Below are positions 25,032 to 33,700 of a DNA stretch of 64,000 nucleotides, one piece after another. The DNA comes from an uncultured Bacteroidales bacterium. Lineage in GTDB: Bacteria; Bacteroidota; Bacteroidia; Bacteroidales; F082. The notes under the pieces were generated by a model. It was not told the origin of the DNA. It made no database searches and worked only from the letters and a program-made list of their open reading frames with translations. A program made the translations under genes and the position numbers. Location of the stretch: NCBI GenBank assembly GCA_900317055.1, contig ONFF01000006.1:83345-147344 (forward strand), in the 5' to 3' direction. Each line of letters starts with the position of its first letter. Within the stretch, counting starts at the first letter, position 1.

Positions 25032-25706
25032 ATGGCAAAGAAACCATCCACTTTAATTAATATGCTCGTTGCCCTGCTCGTCATCGCAGCGGTGTCGGGC
25101 GGCGTGCTCGGCTTGGTTTATGGCGTGACCAAAGACACCATCGCCCAAGTCGACCAGAAGAAGAACGAAGCAGCCATCCAAGCCGTGTTGCCGCTTGATG
25201 GAGAAATCACTTATAAGGCTGACACGATTCGATACACCTATGAAGGTGTCGACATGACCTTCCCCTGCAACCTCGCTTTTGACGCCAATGGCAACTTTAA
25301 AGGTGCTGCCGTCAAGACCAGCGAAGGCGGCTTCGGTGGCAAGATCGAAATGATGGTCGGCTTCCTCGCCGATGGCACCATCAAAGGTACCTCGGTGCTG
25401 TCGCACAGCGAGACCCCAGGCCTCGGTGCCAACATGACGGGTAAGTTCAAGGACCAATTTGTCGACAAGAACCCCAGCGGCTTCAAGCTGATCGTCAAGA
25501 AAGACGGCGGCGATGTCGACGCCATCACCGCGGCCACCATCACCTCGAGAGCCTTCTCGAAGGCTGTCGATAAGGCTTACCAAGCCTTCATGGCCAACAA
25601 GGCACAATTCATGAACAACGCTCCCGCCAAGGAAGCAGCTCCCGTTATGGAAGAGGCTCCCGCTGAGGAGAACAATGAAACGGAAGGAGGACAAAGCAAT
25701 GAGTAA
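25032..25706 (+). CDS. rnfG: Rnf complex subunit RnfG, covalent FMN carrier
   Basis: A 224-residue subunit: an N-terminal transmembrane helix (residues 8-32), then an exported FMN-binding domain with GGFGGKIEMMVGF, ETPGLGANM and the flavinylation motif DAITAATITS, in which Thr169 would carry FMN through a phosphoester bond. The Gly of the usual SGAT is Ala. A C-terminal Ala/Pro/Glu-rich tail of about 25 residues is likely disordered. Its last 8 nt overlap the rnfE start, so translation is coupled. Confidence 0.95.
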   Translation: MAKKPSTLINMLVALLVIAAVSGGVLGLVYGVTKDTIAQVDQKKNEAAIQAVLPLDGEITYKADTIRYTYEGVDMTFPCNLAFDANGNFKGAAVKTSEGGFGGKIEMMVGFLADGTIKGTSVLSHSETPGLGANMTGKFKDQFVDKNPSGFKLIVKKDGGDVDAITAATITSRAFSKAVDKAYQAFMANKAQFMNNAPAKEAAPVMEEAPAEENNETEGGQSNE

Positions 25707-26292
25707 CAACCTGCAAACCTTTACCAAAGGCCTTATCAAAGAAAACCCCATCCTGGTGTTGCTATTGGGCTGCTGCCCAACCTTGGCAACGACCACCAGT
25801 GCCATCAATGGCATGTCGATGGGTTTGGCCACCACCTTCGTGTTGGTGCTGTCGAACATCTTCATCTCCCTGCTGAAGGGTTTCATCCCCGACAAGGTGC
25901 GTATCCCCTGCTTCATCGTGGTCATCGCCTCCTTCGTGACGGTGGTGCAACTCGTCATGCAGGCTTATGTACCCGACATCTATGAGACCCTCGGTCTCTT
26001 CATCCCCCTCATTGTGGTGAACTGCATCGTGCTGGGTCGCGCTGAGGCTTTTGCCTCGAAGAACCCCGTGTGGCCTTCACTGTTGGACGGCCTTGGCATG
26101 GGCTTAGGCTTCACCCTCGCCCTGACCCTGTTGGGCTGCATCCGTGAGTTTCTCGGCAGTGGCTCCATCTTCGGCCTTACCATCCTGCCCGAGACGGCCA
26201 ACATCCTGGTGTTCATCCTGCCTCCTGGTGCCTTCATCTGCCTCGGCTTCGTTATCGCTATCGTCAACAAACTCAAAAAAGAAAGTCACTAA
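25699..26292 (+). CDS. rnfE: Rnf complex subunit RnfE
   Basis: A 197-residue membrane protein with six helices, homologous to RnfA and NqrD. LVLLLGCCPTLATTTSA contains the conserved cysteine of the RnfA/E pair that helps hold a membrane FeS centre, and VVNCIVLGRAEAFAS with GCIREFLGSGS are family motifs. The ATG at 25699 is preceded by a strong GGAGG ribosome-binding site at about 25685, inside rnfG, which favours it over the earlier in-frame ATG at 25675. Confidence 0.94.
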   Translation: MSNNLQTFTKGLIKENPILVLLLGCCPTLATTTSAINGMSMGLATTFVLVLSNIFISLLKGFIPDKVRIPCFIVVIASFVTVVQLVMQAYVPDIYETLGLFIPLIVVNCIVLGRAEAFASKNPVWPSLLDGLGMGLGFTLALTLLGCIREFLGSGSIFGLTILPETANILVFILPPGAFICLGFVIAIVNKLKKESH

Positions 26293-26295
26293 GCC

Positions 26296-26895
26296 ATGAA
26301 ATACCTCATCATTATCTTATCGACCATCTTGGTCAACAATGTGATCTTCTCCCAGTTCCTGGGTATCTGCCCCTTCTTGGGTACCTCTAAGAAGACCTCG
26401 ACCGCATTGGGTATGGGCGCAGCCGTCATCTTCGTGTTGACCCTGGCCACCCTCGTGACATGGCTGACGAACCAGTACATCCTGATTCCCTTGAAGCTGA
26501 CTTTCTTGCAGACCATCACCTTCATCCTCATCATCGCTGCTTTGGTGCAGATGGTGGAGATCATCCTGAAGAAAATCAGTCCGTCATTATACACTGCCTT
26601 GGGTGTGTTCCTGCCGCTGATTACGACCAACTGCGCCGTCCTTGGCGTGTCGCTGACCGTGGTCACCAAGGAGTTCAACTATGGTGGTGTGGCCCACATG
26701 TTGAGCCTCGGCGAGTCCATCGTCTATGCCGTCGGCATCGCCCTCGGCTTCGCCATGGCTTTGGTCATCTTCGCTGGCATCCGTGAGCACATCGACCTGA
26801 TGGAGCCTCCCAAGGGCATGAAGGGTACCCCTATCGCCCTGATTACCGCCGGCATCTTGGCCTTGGCGTTCATGGGATTCACGGGGATTGTGTGA
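26296..26895 (+). CDS. rnfA: Rnf complex subunit RnfA
   Basis: A 199-residue membrane protein with six helices, paralogous to RnfE with the opposite membrane topology. VNNVIFSQFLGICPFLGTSK and LPLITTNCAVLGVSLT carry the conserved cysteines. It begins 3 nt after rnfE and ends the operon; a Rho-independent terminator lies at 26989-27019 after a cluster of short hairpins. Confidence 0.95.
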   Translation: MKYLIIILSTILVNNVIFSQFLGICPFLGTSKKTSTALGMGAAVIFVLTLATLVTWLTNQYILIPLKLTFLQTITFILIIAALVQMVEIILKKISPSLYTALGVFLPLITTNCAVLGVSLTVVTKEFNYGGVAHMLSLGESIVYAVGIALGFAMALVIFAGIREHIDLMEPPKGMKGTPIALITAGILALAFMGFTGIV

Positions 26896-26907
26896 TCTGT
26901 GATATGG

Positions 26908-26979
26908 ATGGCCTATACGGCCATGCGTAAAAGCAGGGACTCACGTCGCCTGCTTACTGATGTGTCGTCCCTATGGGAC
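26908..26979 (+). repeat. Three consecutive short hairpins after rnfA
   Basis: ATGGCC/GGCCAT (26908-26924), AGCAGG/CCTGCT (26932-26954) and GTCCC/GGGAC (26967-26979) stand in a row with short linkers before the operon terminator. They could stabilise the 3' end of the rnf mRNA or be a repeated intergenic element; other copies are not seen in this window. Confidence 0.55.
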
Positions 26980-26988
26980 TAAACTGAT

Positions 26989-27019
26989 AAAAAGAGCTGC
27001 CATTTGGTGGCTCTTTTTG
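26989..27019 (+). terminator. Rho-independent terminator of the rnf operon
   Basis: The stem AAAAAGAGC (26989-26997) pairs with GCTCTTTTT (27010-27018), with a further CC/GG pairing in the loop. Confidence 0.85.
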
Positions 27020-27106
27020 CATTTGATAAACATTTTTTCCTAGTTTTTTCCAAGAAAGTTGTACTTTTACAGCCTCATTTTGTGGTTATTACAAAAACGC
27101 TCTAAT

Positions 27107-30100
27107 ATGAAACGCTGTTCTATTGCTCTCATACTCTTGATGGTTATTCCGTTCTTCGCCATTGGGCAAACCTTCACCATCACCTCTTCTGACCGTGGCC
27201 ACATCAGTCTCCACTTCGAATTGAACGACTTCCGCGTCGACACCATCAACCTCGAAGGTGAGCTGATGCACACCATATCCAGCAAAGGCATCGTCATGCC
27301 TAACGACTACGGTCTACCCGACCTGCCCTCCTTCAACCGCTTCATCGCCGTACCTCAAGGCGCAAAAGCCATTGTAGAGGTCAGGACAAGACGCGACGAA
27401 GTACTCTCTGGCATCAACATCGCGCCCTCCGACGGTAGCCAAGCCGAAAACGATGCCCAACGACCTTTCTTCAAAGACCCGAAAGTATATGCCAACAACG
27501 CTTTCTACCCTTCTGAAGCCGTGATAGCCACCGAACCGCAATCGCTTCGAGGAGTGGATGCCATACACCTCGGTGTTTGTCCCATGCAATTCAACCCCAT
27601 GACGAAAGAGCTCTCCGTTCACCGCCAAATCGACATCGACATCCGTTTTGAAGGCGGCAATGGGCATTTTGGCGACGACCGTTTGCGCTCACGCTACTGG
27701 GACCCCATCCTAAGAAACAACATCCTCAACTATGAGTGTTTGGAGCCCATAGACTACGATGCACGGATGCAGCAATGGACACAACCCCGAACCACTGGCT
27801 GCGAATACCTCATCCTCACACCCGACAACGATGCCTACTATAATGCAGGAAAAGAACTTGCTGACTACCGCAACAAACAAGGCATCCTAACCAAAGTGAT
27901 GCGCGTCACCGAGACAAACGCTTACGATCAACTCACGCTAAGACAATGGTTCAGAGACATCTACGCAAATTGGGATATTCCTCCTGCGGCCATCTGTATC
28001 CTCGGCAAGAGTGGTGACGACCTTCAACAATATGTGCCAGGCTATCGTACACTGCATCCTAAAGATAATTTCATCATCTCCGACAACCCTTACGCTGACA
28101 TCAACGACGACCATTTGCCTGATATCTGCTTTTCACGCATTCTCGTCCAAAACGAGTCGGAGCTCCCAATCATTATGGGCAAACTCTATGAATACGAATA
28201 CACCAATGTGGTCACTGACCCGTATTATTACGAACATCCCTTGACAGCGGCGGGATGGCAAGACAACAAATGGTTCCAAATTACCATAGCGACCATCAGT
28301 GGCTACTTGACCCAACACGGCAAGACACCAGAACGAATCAACGAGATTTACAGTGGAACTCAAGGCCCTGACTGGTCGACAGCACCCGGCACCAACTCCG
28401 TAGTCAGCTACTTTGGCCCAGAAGGTGTCGGCTACATTCCAGCCACACCTGACGAACTTGGGGGCTGGACTGGTGGCAATGCACAACAAGTCATCCGGGC
28501 CATCAACCACGGTTGCTACCTCATCCAACACCGCGACCATGGATGGAACGCCCATTGGTATCAACCCGAGATTCACACCACCGACTTTGGCGAAATCTAC
28601 AACATAGACAAACTCACCTACCTCATCTCAGTCAACTGCCGCACAGGCATGTACGACAATTCTGGCGGCTGTTTCATAGAATCCTTACTGCGTATGACCC
28701 GAGACGGGCAAAATGCCGGCATCATGGGTGCCATCGGCCCTGTCGGACAGACCTATTCCTATGCCAACGACATCTTCCTTTGGGGCGTTTGGGACCTCTT
28801 TGACCCGACCTTCCTCCCAGAATACGGCCCCTTCGCCGACCATTTTGACTCATGGATGCCCGCCTTTGCATGCGTCTCGGGAAAGTACTTCCTTGACACC
28901 CATGTTTTTCCTAGCACCGACGACAACATGTGCTCCACAACTAACAACACATTCCACACCTTTGGTGATGCCTTCATTAGGTTGTTCACCGAGGTGCCTC
29001 AACCTATCACTGCCACACATGATGAGAGCATACAATGCTTCTCACCTTTCCACCTCACCGCCCCCGAAGGCTCACTGATTGCATTGTCAACATACACGAA
29101 CAGGCAATGGCACATCGTGGCCACTGCCATTGGTACAGGAGAAGAACAAACTATTACCGTTTTAGAAAATATCCCCATTGGTACAATCCATCTCACCATC
29201 ACGGGAGAGAATCTCATTCGTTGGGAAGAAGACATCCCTTTGGAACCTTTCAATAGACCTTTCGTCGTAATTGACAACATTGCCTTGAACGGAGGTGAAC
29301 TCACGCAACACTACAACCAGTCCATCGTTGCTGACATCAATGTCACCAATGTGGGATTGCAAGACTGCGACGGTGGCACGGTCAGCATGACCTCCGATTC
29401 ACAGTTGCTGACCATCTCACAAGGCGAAACCTCATTTGATGCCCTAGCGTCGAACGCGAGCCAATTCATCAGTGATGCGTTCCAATTTGCACTTAGCGAC
29501 AGTATTCACGACAGGACGCATATTCCCTTCACCCTCACTACTCATTTTGGCGACGAGGACTATTCACAAGCATACGAAATCGAAGTGCTTTCCCCTAATA
29601 TCACGGCTGAGCTCATCAACATTAACGACTCGCAGGGCAACAACAATGGTCGACTCGATCCAGGCGAATATGCTAGCCTCACCTTCCGCCTCACTAACAC
29701 CGGCCACTATCCAGCCGATAGTCCCCGTATCTCCTTGAGCAACAACGAAGGTCACATCCGTGTCATATCACCCGAAACGCCCATCAACGACTTGGAAATT
29801 GACGAATCTGCCGAGGTCACTTTCGACATCTATGTCGAGTATGCTGCAGGCGAAGTGTCATTTGTTCATCTCATGGTCCATTCCACCATTAACAACCTAA
29901 AAATACATCAAGATATACTTTGTGAAATGGGGTTTGTGACGGACAGCTTCGAACACGGCGTTTTCGATCCTGCCTATTGGACCAACGACCCACAGCATCC
30001 CTGGACTATCACCACAACACATCCCTACCATGGAACTCACTGCGCCATGTCGGGCGACATTGACCACAACGAGTCTTCTCAACTCATCTTGACTTTCACT

Positions 30101-30592
30101 TCGACGGAACCAGAGAAAATCCACTTCTTCAGGAGGGTGTCGAGTGAAGCTAACTGGGATTATCTCATTTTCTATATTGACGACGAAGAGCAGGAGCGTT
30201 GGTCGGGTGATCAATGGTGGACGGAACACACATACCAAATCACACCAGGTCGTCACACCTACAAATGGGAATACGCCAAAGACAACTCCGTTGACGGCGG
30301 TGCCGATTGTGCTTCTATCGATTACATTACGCTGCCACCCTGTCTCGACGAAACCAACGAGCAAACCGAACTACCACTGACTCTGCACCCCAATCCCACA
30401 ACCGACCAAGTCATGGTCGAATTGGATCAAGAAGGTGATTTCAACATCCTTGTATTTGACACCGACGGGAAGCTCATCCTCTCGGAACGCAACGGGCAAG
30501 TCGTTTCTTTTAGGGGTCTACCTTCGGGCATATACCAAATCATGGTGGAACAAAACGGTCAACGGTGGAGTCGTAAAATCATTAAGATTTAA
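27107..30592 (+). CDS. Gingipain-family (C25) cysteine protease with T9SS sorting domain
   Basis: A 1161-residue secreted protein. After a signal peptide (IALILLMVIPFFAIG|Q) comes a gingipain-type propeptide region (GLPDLPSFNRFIAVPQGAKA), then the C25 domain from about residue 230 (TGCEYLILTPDNDAYY). The catalytic dyad is intact: His478 in QHRDHGWN and Cys511 in ISVNCRTG, 33 residues apart as in RgpB. Beta-sandwich modules follow (a LDPGEYASLTFRLTN repeat), a region near 950-1080 resembling cleaved-adhesin/MAM folds, and a C-terminal sorting domain (LTLHPNPT ... GIYQIMVEQNG). Cleavage specificity cannot be read. A close paralogue follows. A weak -7 element (TACTTTTA, 27062) lies upstream. Confidence 0.88.
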   Translation: MKRCSIALILLMVIPFFAIGQTFTITSSDRGHISLHFELNDFRVDTINLEGELMHTISSKGIVMPNDYGLPDLPSFNRFIAVPQGAKAIVEVRTRRDEVLSGINIAPSDGSQAENDAQRPFFKDPKVYANNAFYPSEAVIATEPQSLRGVDAIHLGVCPMQFNPMTKELSVHRQIDIDIRFEGGNGHFGDDRLRSRYWDPILRNNILNYECLEPIDYDARMQQWTQPRTTGCEYLILTPDNDAYYNAGKELADYRNKQGILTKVMRVTETNAYDQLTLRQWFRDIYANWDIPPAAICILGKSGDDLQQYVPGYRTLHPKDNFIISDNPYADINDDHLPDICFSRILVQNESELPIIMGKLYEYEYTNVVTDPYYYEHPLTAAGWQDNKWFQITIATISGYLTQHGKTPERINEIYSGTQGPDWSTAPGTNSVVSYFGPEGVGYIPATPDELGGWTGGNAQQVIRAINHGCYLIQHRDHGWNAHWYQPEIHTTDFGEIYNIDKLTYLISVNCRTGMYDNSGGCFIESLLRMTRDGQNAGIMGAIGPVGQTYSYANDIFLWGVWDLFDPTFLPEYGPFADHFDSWMPAFACVSGKYFLDTHVFPSTDDNMCSTTNNTFHTFGDAFIRLFTEVPQPITATHDESIQCFSPFHLTAPEGSLIALSTYTNRQWHIVATAIGTGEEQTITVLENIPIGTIHLTITGENLIRWEEDIPLEPFNRPFVVIDNIALNGGELTQHYNQSIVADINVTNVGLQDCDGGTVSMTSDSQLLTISQGETSFDALASNASQFISDAFQFALSDSIHDRTHIPFTLTTHFGDEDYSQAYEIEVLSPNITAELININDSQGNNNGRLDPGEYASLTFRLTNTGHYPADSPRISLSNNEGHIRVISPETPINDLEIDESAEVTFDIYVEYAAGEVSFVHLMVHSTINNLKIHQDILCEMGFVTDSFEHGVFDPAYWTNDPQHPWTITTTHPYHGTHCAMSGDIDHNESSQLILTFTSTEPEKIHFFRRVSSEANWDYLIFYIDDEEQERWSGDQWWTEHTYQITPGRHTYKWEYAKDNSVDGGADCASIDYITLPPCLDETNEQTELPLTLHPNPTTDQVMVELDQEGDFNILVFDTDGKLILSERNGQVVSFRGLPSGIYQIMVEQNGQRWSRKIIKI

Positions 30593-30611
30593 GCCTTTAG
30601 CACAAAAAATC

Positions 30612-30633
30612 AGCATTTTAGCAGAAAAATGCT
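30612..30633 (+). other. Small AT-rich hairpin downstream of the first C25 gene
   Basis: AGCATTTT pairs with AAAATGCT just before the terminator at 30644. Its role, if any, is unclear. Confidence 0.5.
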
Positions 30634-30643
30634 ACTAGATTTC

Positions 30644-30674
30644 AAAAAAGTGCGTATCTTTACGCGCTTTTTTA
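30644..30674 (+). terminator. Rho-independent terminator between the two C25 genes
   Basis: The stem AAAAGTGCGTA / TACGCGCTTTT, with one G-U pair, closes on a TCTT loop and runs into T-residues. Confidence 0.75.
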
Positions 30675-30723
30675 TTTAAAATAAGTTACTTTTTAACTAC
30701 AAACAACTACTAATATCAGACTT

Positions 30724-33700
30724 ATGAAGTTCAGGCTTACCACTCTACTCGTAACCATCTTATTGCTTTCGTCCATAACAACGCAGGCACAGAAACGCGA
30801 ATTCACCTTCAACAACACAGCCCAAAGTGAAGGTCTAACCGTTGAACAGAATACCCGTTCCAGTCTCAAGATGCGCCACACGCTGAAGCAATTACAAATC
30901 CTCAACATCACTGACAACGGCTATACGGGCGACATTGTCCAAGGTGGTTCAGACATCGTCCTGCCCGCCAATCCTGGCGAGCCCAACCTACCCGCATTCA
31001 GCCGTTTTGTGGCCGTCCCTAATGGTGCCACTGCCCGTGTTGAGATGGGTTACCGCAGCATGACCATCGTACAGAATGTTGACCTGTTGCCTGCTGCACC
31101 CATCAAATTTGATACTGACGACAGCCCCAATACCTACGAGAAGGACCTGAGCATCTATAATACTGACACTTTCTTTCCTGCACAACCCGTCACGATTTCC
31201 GAGCCGTTCAGCATGCGCGGCGTGCAAACCGTAGCCGTTACTGTGACACCCTATCAATATAATCCTGTCACCAAAGAATTGCGCGTTTATGACGACTTAC
31301 AGTTCGATATACGTTTCGATGGCGGCAATGGTGAGTTTGGTGACACTCGCCTGCGTTCTCCCTATTGGGATCCTATCCTCATGCAGAACTTGGTCAACTA
31401 CAACCAATTGCCTGTCGTCGACTATGAGGCTCGTATGCAGCAATGGCTGACCTCACGCCCCGAAGGCTGTGAATACCTCATCGTCATCCCCAACAACGAG
31501 AGTTTCAGACCATATGCCGACCAATTAGCCGAATATCGTATCAAGCAAGGCATCCTAACCGAAGTAAAAAGCCTCAACGACATGGGTTGCACCAACACCA
31601 ACCAAATGAAGTCTTACTTCCACAATGCCTACAACAGTTGGGACATTCCACCCGTGGCAGTGCTACTTCTAGCCGACCACAACAGCAACATGAGCGCAGG
31701 CATCCCAGCCGAATACACCTTCCATTCCCAGAACTATGGCAACTGTATCACCGACAACGGCTATGCCGACGTCACGGGCGACAATCTGCCTGAGATGGCT
31801 TTCTCACGTCTTGTGGCCGCCAACGCCAACGAAGCTCAGATGATGGTGAGCAAGCAAATCGAGTACGAATTCACCAACCCCAACATGAATGCCAGTACTT
31901 ACGACGAGCCTATCACCGCCTTAGGATGGCAAACAGAACGTTGGTTCCAGATTTGCTCTGAGGTCGTTGGAGGCTATTGGCGCAACCAAGGCAAACACCC
32001 TGTGCGCATCAATGCCATTTATGAGGGCTATCCTGGCAATGTTTGGTCGAGTAACCAGAACACTTATATGGTCGTCAACTACTTTGGTCCCAATGGTTTA
32101 GGCTATCTCCCCGCATCACCTTCCGAACTTGGTGGATGGACCGGTGGTGTAGCATCCCAAGTGGTGCAAGCCGTCAACAACGGCTGCATGTTGCTCCAGC
32201 ATCGTGACCATGGCTATTACCAAGGTTGGGGCGAGCCTGATTTCGACAACAACAATGTTGCCCAAATGAACAACGTCGGCAAGATGACCTTCGTCAACAC
32301 CATCAATTGCCAAACCGGCACCTTTGACCATAATCCTCAATGCCTTATCGAGGCCTTTATGCGCCGCACCAGTGACGGACAAAATGCCGGTGCCGTGGGT
32401 TGCATAGGGCCCACTCAAACATCCTACTCTTTCGTTAATGACGCTTACGCTTGGGGCATGTACGACCAATTCGACCCCCAGTTCATGCCCACCTATGGCC
32501 CTTATGCCGACTACGAAGGTAATTGGAGACCCGCTTTCGGCAATGTGGCTGGCAAATATTTCCTCGCCCAGAGCAACTGGCCCTACAACACCCAAAGCAA
32601 GGCCATCACCTATAAGATGTTTACCGCCCACTGCGATGCTTTTCTGACACTTTACACGCAAGTGCCCACCGCGATGGCCGTCAACTACCCATCGCAAATC
32701 ACACCTGCTACCACCAGCATCAACATCAATGCCCCACAAGGTGCGGTCATCGCTCTGACAAATGGCAACAACATCTTGGCTGTAGCCACAGCCACAGGCA
32801 ACACACAGAGCATCACTTTCCAAGCTCAGCCTTCAAACGCCGAAATTACTATTGTGGCCACCAAACAAGACAAGCTACGCTATGTGGGCACCATCCACGT
32901 CAATAGTGAGCCTGTGCTAACGCTCACCGAAGTCATCCCTCACGATGCCAGTGGCAACCAACAACTTGAAAATGGTGAACAGTCATCGTTTGACATGGTC
33001 ATCAAAAATGCGGGTGACGTAGCGGCTTCGTCGGCCACTGCCACCCTCACTTCCAGAACTCTTTTATACATCACTATCAATCAGAACACTGCTACCATAC
33101 CAGCTTTGGATCCTGGACAAACTACCGATTTGAATGAAGTGTTCGATATCACTATCTCAGACGCCGTGCCTCATGGAACCGAGCTTCAATTCACTCTTAC
33201 TATGGTCAGCGGAAGCCACACTTGGACATCAGACTTCGCTTTCGATGCATACGCGCCTGACTTGAAACTCTCAAACACCATGACCATCAATGACGGAACC
33301 GACAACAAAGGAAATGTCAATGGTCGCCTCGACCCAGGCGAAGCCGCCGAGATAGCTTTTACCTATACCAACGATGGAGGAATCCCTGCCAACAACGTGA
33401 CGGCAACCTTAACCTCAGCAAAGCAACAATATATTTTCATCGACAACGCCACCATTACAACAGCGACAGTCGATGCAGGTGAAACCGTTGAGGTGACCTA
33501 TCATGTAAGAGTGGCAGCCACCATGCCGCGTGGCGAAGATGCACAGTTTACGATGCACGTCACATACGGCTCCTACACCAAAGAATGCAGCTACTCACAT
33601 CGTGTAGGACTTGAAGCCGCCAACTTTGAAAACGGTTTGGATGGCCTTGAATGGCAGAATGACCCAGAACATCCTTGGGTCATCTCCTCTACTGACCCGT

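Noticed and set aside
25053-25958. 301-codon minus-strand open frame
   Set aside because: Antisense to rnfG and rnfE; composition is typical of an antisense frame and no family motif is present.
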